From Bacteroidota bacterium (lineage in GTDB: Bacteria > Bacteroidota > Bacteroidia > Chitinophagales > UBA2359), in contig JAHDGP010000204.1 in NCBI GenBank assembly GCA_020627525.1, positions 1-8,117 on the forward strand: a stretch of DNA of 8,117 nt, given 5' to 3'. Position numbers and translations under genes: made by a program. The first letter of the stretch is position 1; every line of letters starts with the position of its first letter. Shown here one piece after another: positions 5,610 to 8,117 of the stretch. The notes under the pieces are model-generated. The model saw only the letters and a list, made by a program, of their open reading frames with translations, had not been told where the DNA came from and did not search any database.

Positions 5610-7307
5610 TCAATATTTGACCACTTTGTAGGAATTATTTTTTTCGGATGATATGATGTTGAAATAGTAAATTCCCGAAGCATATTCTGCTAAATTGAAT
5701 TGCTCATTATTACCTGCTGATTCTCTTTTTTCTAAAAGCTGTCCTGATGTGTTATAAAGTTCAATTGTTGAAGGGAGTAGCCCTTGTAGGTGAATAATAT
5801 TAGCAACAGGGTTGGGGTAGATTAGAATAGAATTTCCCTGCAGTTCATTGATGTTTGTTGTATTATTATCCACGACAATAAACTGCCCCATCATGCCCTC
5901 ATCTTCGTGACTAAGCATATGGCAATGGTACATGTAGGGTGTATCTTCATCATCAAAATCTTCAAACAAGGTTATGAACCGTACTGTACCAGACATGGGT
6001 GGGACAAGCACCACATCCTTTCTTCCTTGCATATTAGCAGGTGGAGGATTACCGTCAATATTTAAAATGTAAAATTGAACATCGTGAATGTGAAAAGGAT
6101 GAGCAATGGCAGTCTGATTGGTTAGCTCCCAAATCTCTGTGTTATTTAAAGGAATTTCAAAGTTGATAACTTCCATATCGAAAATCTGTCCGTTGATTTC
6201 AAATGGACCGTTTAACATCCCATTCGGTCCCATTTGCGCAGGTTGAAACAGGAGGTTTCGAGTAGTATTAGCATCGGATTCTAAAAAGGTTTCATTATTG
6301 ATTAATACAGCAGGAATGTCGGTAATAGGATTTGATGTTGATGCTTCAACGTTGATTTGCAGAATTGCAAAATCATTTCCGTTTAAAGGGTTATCGTTAT
6401 AGCCTACTATACTTCCCATTGGCATAGCACTTGGATTGGCTGCTCCGTAAATACCGTTTGAAAGTTCTGAGGCAAAGCTCATTAAGTCAATAGATTGCCC
6501 CTGTTGAGTAGATAAATCCAAAAGTATTTCTGCTCTTTCTCCAGGTGCTAATATTAATCTTGTAAGCGAAACGGGCGTATTTAACAAACCACCGTCAGAA
6601 GCTATTTGGTGGAAATTAAGATTATTTTGAAATCCCAGATTATAAACTCGTTCTGTTGAACCATTTAGCAATCGTAAACGGATGACCTGAGCAGGCGCAT
6701 CAAGATAAGCATCTAAAGTTCCATTACACATAATGACATCATCCGCAGCAGTATTCCAAAAAAGCTGTTTGTTTGTATCAAAAGCTTTTGATTGAATCGC
6801 AATTGGAAAGTCGTCTAATCCATAAGTTCGAGGTAAATTCAATTGAGCTTCCTCATCATCCCTGACAATAATAAATCCTGTTGCTCCTCTGGTTACCTGT
6901 TCTTCTGTATGCTCATGCAAATGTGGATGATACCAATAAGTCGCTGCATGGTCTAAGACCGTAAAGGACGGCGACCAGGTTTGTCCAGCTTCAATAATGG
7001 AATGAGGACCGCCATCATTTTCTGAGGAAACATGGAGACCATGCCAATGTGAAGTAGTTGCTTCTGAAAGATTGTTAGTCACATTTAACGTTACCTCATT
7101 TCCTTTTTCTAAAATTATCGTTTTACCTAAAATATCCTGATTGTAGCCAATGGTATTTGTGGTAAAACCAGGATAAAATTCAACCTGTCCGTTTTGAAGG
7201 CTTAGATTGATAGATGCACCTGATAAGGTATCAGGTATGAATAATGGGTTTTGACAGAGTCCTATTAGAGGTATAACTGCCATCAAGATAAAAATAACTT
7301 TTTTCAT
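5610..7307 (-). CDS. Three-domain multicopper oxidase with T9SS C-terminal sorting domain
   Basis: This 565-residue protein has a signal peptide (MKKVIFILMAVIPLIGLCQ). All four copper-binding segments of laccase/CueO-type enzymes are present: HWHG (87-90), WYHPHLHEH (125-133), HPFHIHD (403-409) and HCHMLSHEDEGM (461-472). In the last of these, Cys462 is the type 1 cysteine and Met472, ten residues later, the expected axial ligand. The cupredoxin part ends near 480. Residues about 493-565 are a Por/T9SS type A sorting domain (ILIYPNPVAN, IELYNTSGQL, GIYYFNI, final KVVKY). The enzyme should therefore be exported by the Sec route and then sent across the outer membrane to be released or attached at the surface. 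The likely reaction is oxidation of Cu(I), or of phenolic or metal substrates, with reduction of oxygen to water; the neighbours favour copper detoxification. It lies 19 bases after the multicopper oxidase/beta-barrel gene, implying one operon. Confidence 0.93.
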   Translation of the reverse strand: MKKVIFILMAVIPLIGLCQNPLFIPDTLSGASINLSLQNGQVEFYPGFTTNTIGYNQDILGKTIILEKGNEVTLNVTNNLSEATTSHWHGLHVSSENDGGPHSIIEAGQTWSPSFTVLDHAATYWYHPHLHEHTEEQVTRGATGFIIVRDDEEAQLNLPRTYGLDDFPIAIQSKAFDTNKQLFWNTAADDVIMCNGTLDAYLDAPAQVIRLRLLNGSTERVYNLGFQNNLNFHQIASDGGLLNTPVSLTRLILAPGERAEILLDLSTQQGQSIDLMSFASELSNGIYGAANPSAMPMGSIVGYNDNPLNGNDFAILQINVEASTSNPITDIPAVLINNETFLESDANTTRNLLFQPAQMGPNGMLNGPFEINGQIFDMEVINFEIPLNNTEIWELTNQTAIAHPFHIHDVQFYILNIDGNPPPANMQGRKDVVLVPPMSGTVRFITLFEDFDDEDTPYMYHCHMLSHEDEGMMGQFIVVDNNTTNINELQGNSILIYPNPVANIIHLQGLLPSTIELYNTSGQLLEKRESAGNNEQFNLAEYASGIYYFNIISSEKNNSYKVVKY

Positions 7308-7326
7308 TGTTTATGTTTATTAAAAA

Positions 7327-8117
7327 TTAAAATCGAATACTTAATCCTCCCCCTGCACCAAAACGATTGTCATAACTGGTGGTTAACGAGAAGTTTTTAG
7401 AAAGTAGATACTCCGCTCCTGCACTCCAAACAATTTCACTTTCGTAATCTATACCATTTTCAAAATTGGTAATTACTCCAAAGTCAGCTTGGTATTCATA
7501 GTAACCAAAAACAGAAAATCGAGGAAAAAGCATGACACTTCTACCAATGCCGATACGAGGGCGCAATTTGGTATCTATTCGCACATCGAGGTCAAACATA
7601 TAAGGGGTAAAAAATCGAAAACCTGCCACACCGATAACATCAAATGCACCTAAACTATCTTTGAAAGTGTTTTCTACATTTACGCCAGCAAATACACTTG
7701 CATAATCGTAGATATATCGTTGGTAGCTAAATTCGGCTTCGAGATTTTTATTGTAGCCAAATTCGGAAGTCAAATTGAATTGATTTCTGGTATTGGAACT
7801 TACCAAATTAAGTCCTGTCATTTGAGATAAGGCATCCAATGTACCCAACGAATAAAACATATCTGTTTCGTGAATGAGCGTTTTAAGCGGGTGTTTTGCT
7901 ATCCGTTCATCCCTCGGCGTATCATAACTGAATACTCGTGCCATACCACCCATCATGTGATACAGTATATGACAATGAAAAATCCAATCCCCATATTCAT
8001 TACCGTAAAACTCAATGGTCACCTGCTGCATAGGAGGTACATTGACCGTATGTTTTAACGGTGAGTATTCTCCGTTTTTATTCAATACCCGAAAAAAATG
8101 ACCGTGCAAGTGCATCG
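7327..8117 (-). CDS. Multicopper oxidase fused to CopB-like outer-membrane beta-barrel (N-terminus outside window)
   Basis: The frame is open to the window edge; the ATG at 8115 is an internal Met. The partial codon before it ends in CG, as expected for the Pro of an HPMHLHGH motif. In the 262 visible residues, HLHGH (2-6) and HCHILYHMMGGM (47-58) are the last copper-binding segments of a CopA-type multicopper oxidase, with Cys48 as type 1 ligand and Met58 as axial ligand. After a linker (about 64-105) come alternating hydrophobic and aromatic strands (FNLTSEFGY, AEFSYQRYIY, SVFAGVNVE, FSVFGYYEYQADFG, ending GGGLSIRF). The C-terminal Phe is typical of outer-membrane beta-barrels, and the pattern resembles CopB. 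In Pseudomonas CopA and CopB are separate proteins; here they appear to be one chain, with the oxidase presumably in the periplasm tethered to the outer membrane. It is the first visible gene of the copper operon, whose promoter lies outside. Confidence 0.85.
   Translation of the reverse strand, partial: MHLHGHFFRVLNKNGEYSPLKHTVNVPPMQQVTIEFYGNEYGDWIFHCHILYHMMGGMARVFSYDTPRDERIAKHPLKTLIHETDMFYSLGTLDALSQMTGLNLVSSNTRNQFNLTSEFGYNKNLEAEFSYQRYIYDYASVFAGVNVENTFKDSLGAFDVIGVAGFRFFTPYMFDLDVRIDTKLRPRIGIGRSVMLFPRFSVFGYYEYQADFGVITNFENGIDYESEIVWSAGAEYLLSKNFSLTTSYDNRFGAGGGLSIRF

Noticed and set aside
7870..8058. Plus-strand 62-codon open frame
   Set aside because: It is antisense to the conserved copper-binding end of the multicopper oxidase, with no recognisable domain.
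1..8117. CRISPR array, rRNA or replication origin
   Set aside because: No regularly spaced repeats, conserved rRNA segments or iteron/DnaA-box clusters were seen on either strand.

Overview
The window looks like an accessory region from a member of the Bacteroidota, most likely a Flavobacteriia-type organism. The evidence is the AT-rich composition, AAA/TTT-rich leader sequences without Shine-Dalgarno sites, a promoter resembling the TTG/TAnnTTTG type, and a multicopper oxidase that ends in a type IX secretion (Por) sorting domain. No taxonomic marker gene is present, so this assignment is inference.

Left part (1-1445, plus strand): the C-terminal catalytic half of a Tn3-family transposase enters from outside the window, with all three expected acidic catalytic residues visible. 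It is followed by a serine recombinase (resolvase) fragment that has lost the catalytic-serine part of its N-terminus. This looks like the decayed edge of a Tn3-type transposon. Positions 1446-1688 hold no gene I can support.

Middle part (1689-3164, minus strand): three tightly packed genes encode, in transcription order, an unrecognised 195-residue protein with a RelE/HigB-like C-terminal pattern, an XRE-family helix-turn-helix protein with a C-terminal extension, and a protein with a SecB-like layout. This order and content fit a toxin-antitoxin-chaperone (TAC) module, a class that includes SecB-controlled HigBA systems and the phage-defence CmdTAC systems. A good Bacteroidota-type promoter lies just upstream. 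The toxin family is not established and is the most interesting unknown here.

Between 3267 and 3413 lies a 147-bp non-coding element bounded by 23-bp inverted repeats that match at 22 of 23 positions. It is probably a MITE or other miniature element.

Right part (3439-8117, minus strand): a copper-handling cluster. In transcription order it has a multicopper oxidase fused to a CopB-like outer-membrane beta-barrel (N-terminus outside the window), a three-domain multicopper oxidase with a T9SS sorting domain, and an exported HMA-fold metal-binding protein. A strong intrinsic terminator follows. Then come a lipoprotein di-heme cytochrome c peroxidase/MauG-like enzyme and a small Cys/His-rich heavy-metal-binding lipoprotein. 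All five products appear to be exported or anchored outside the cytoplasm, so the cluster probably oxidises, binds and buffers copper in the periplasm and at the cell surface. Its proximity to Tn3 remnants suggests horizontal movement of the region.
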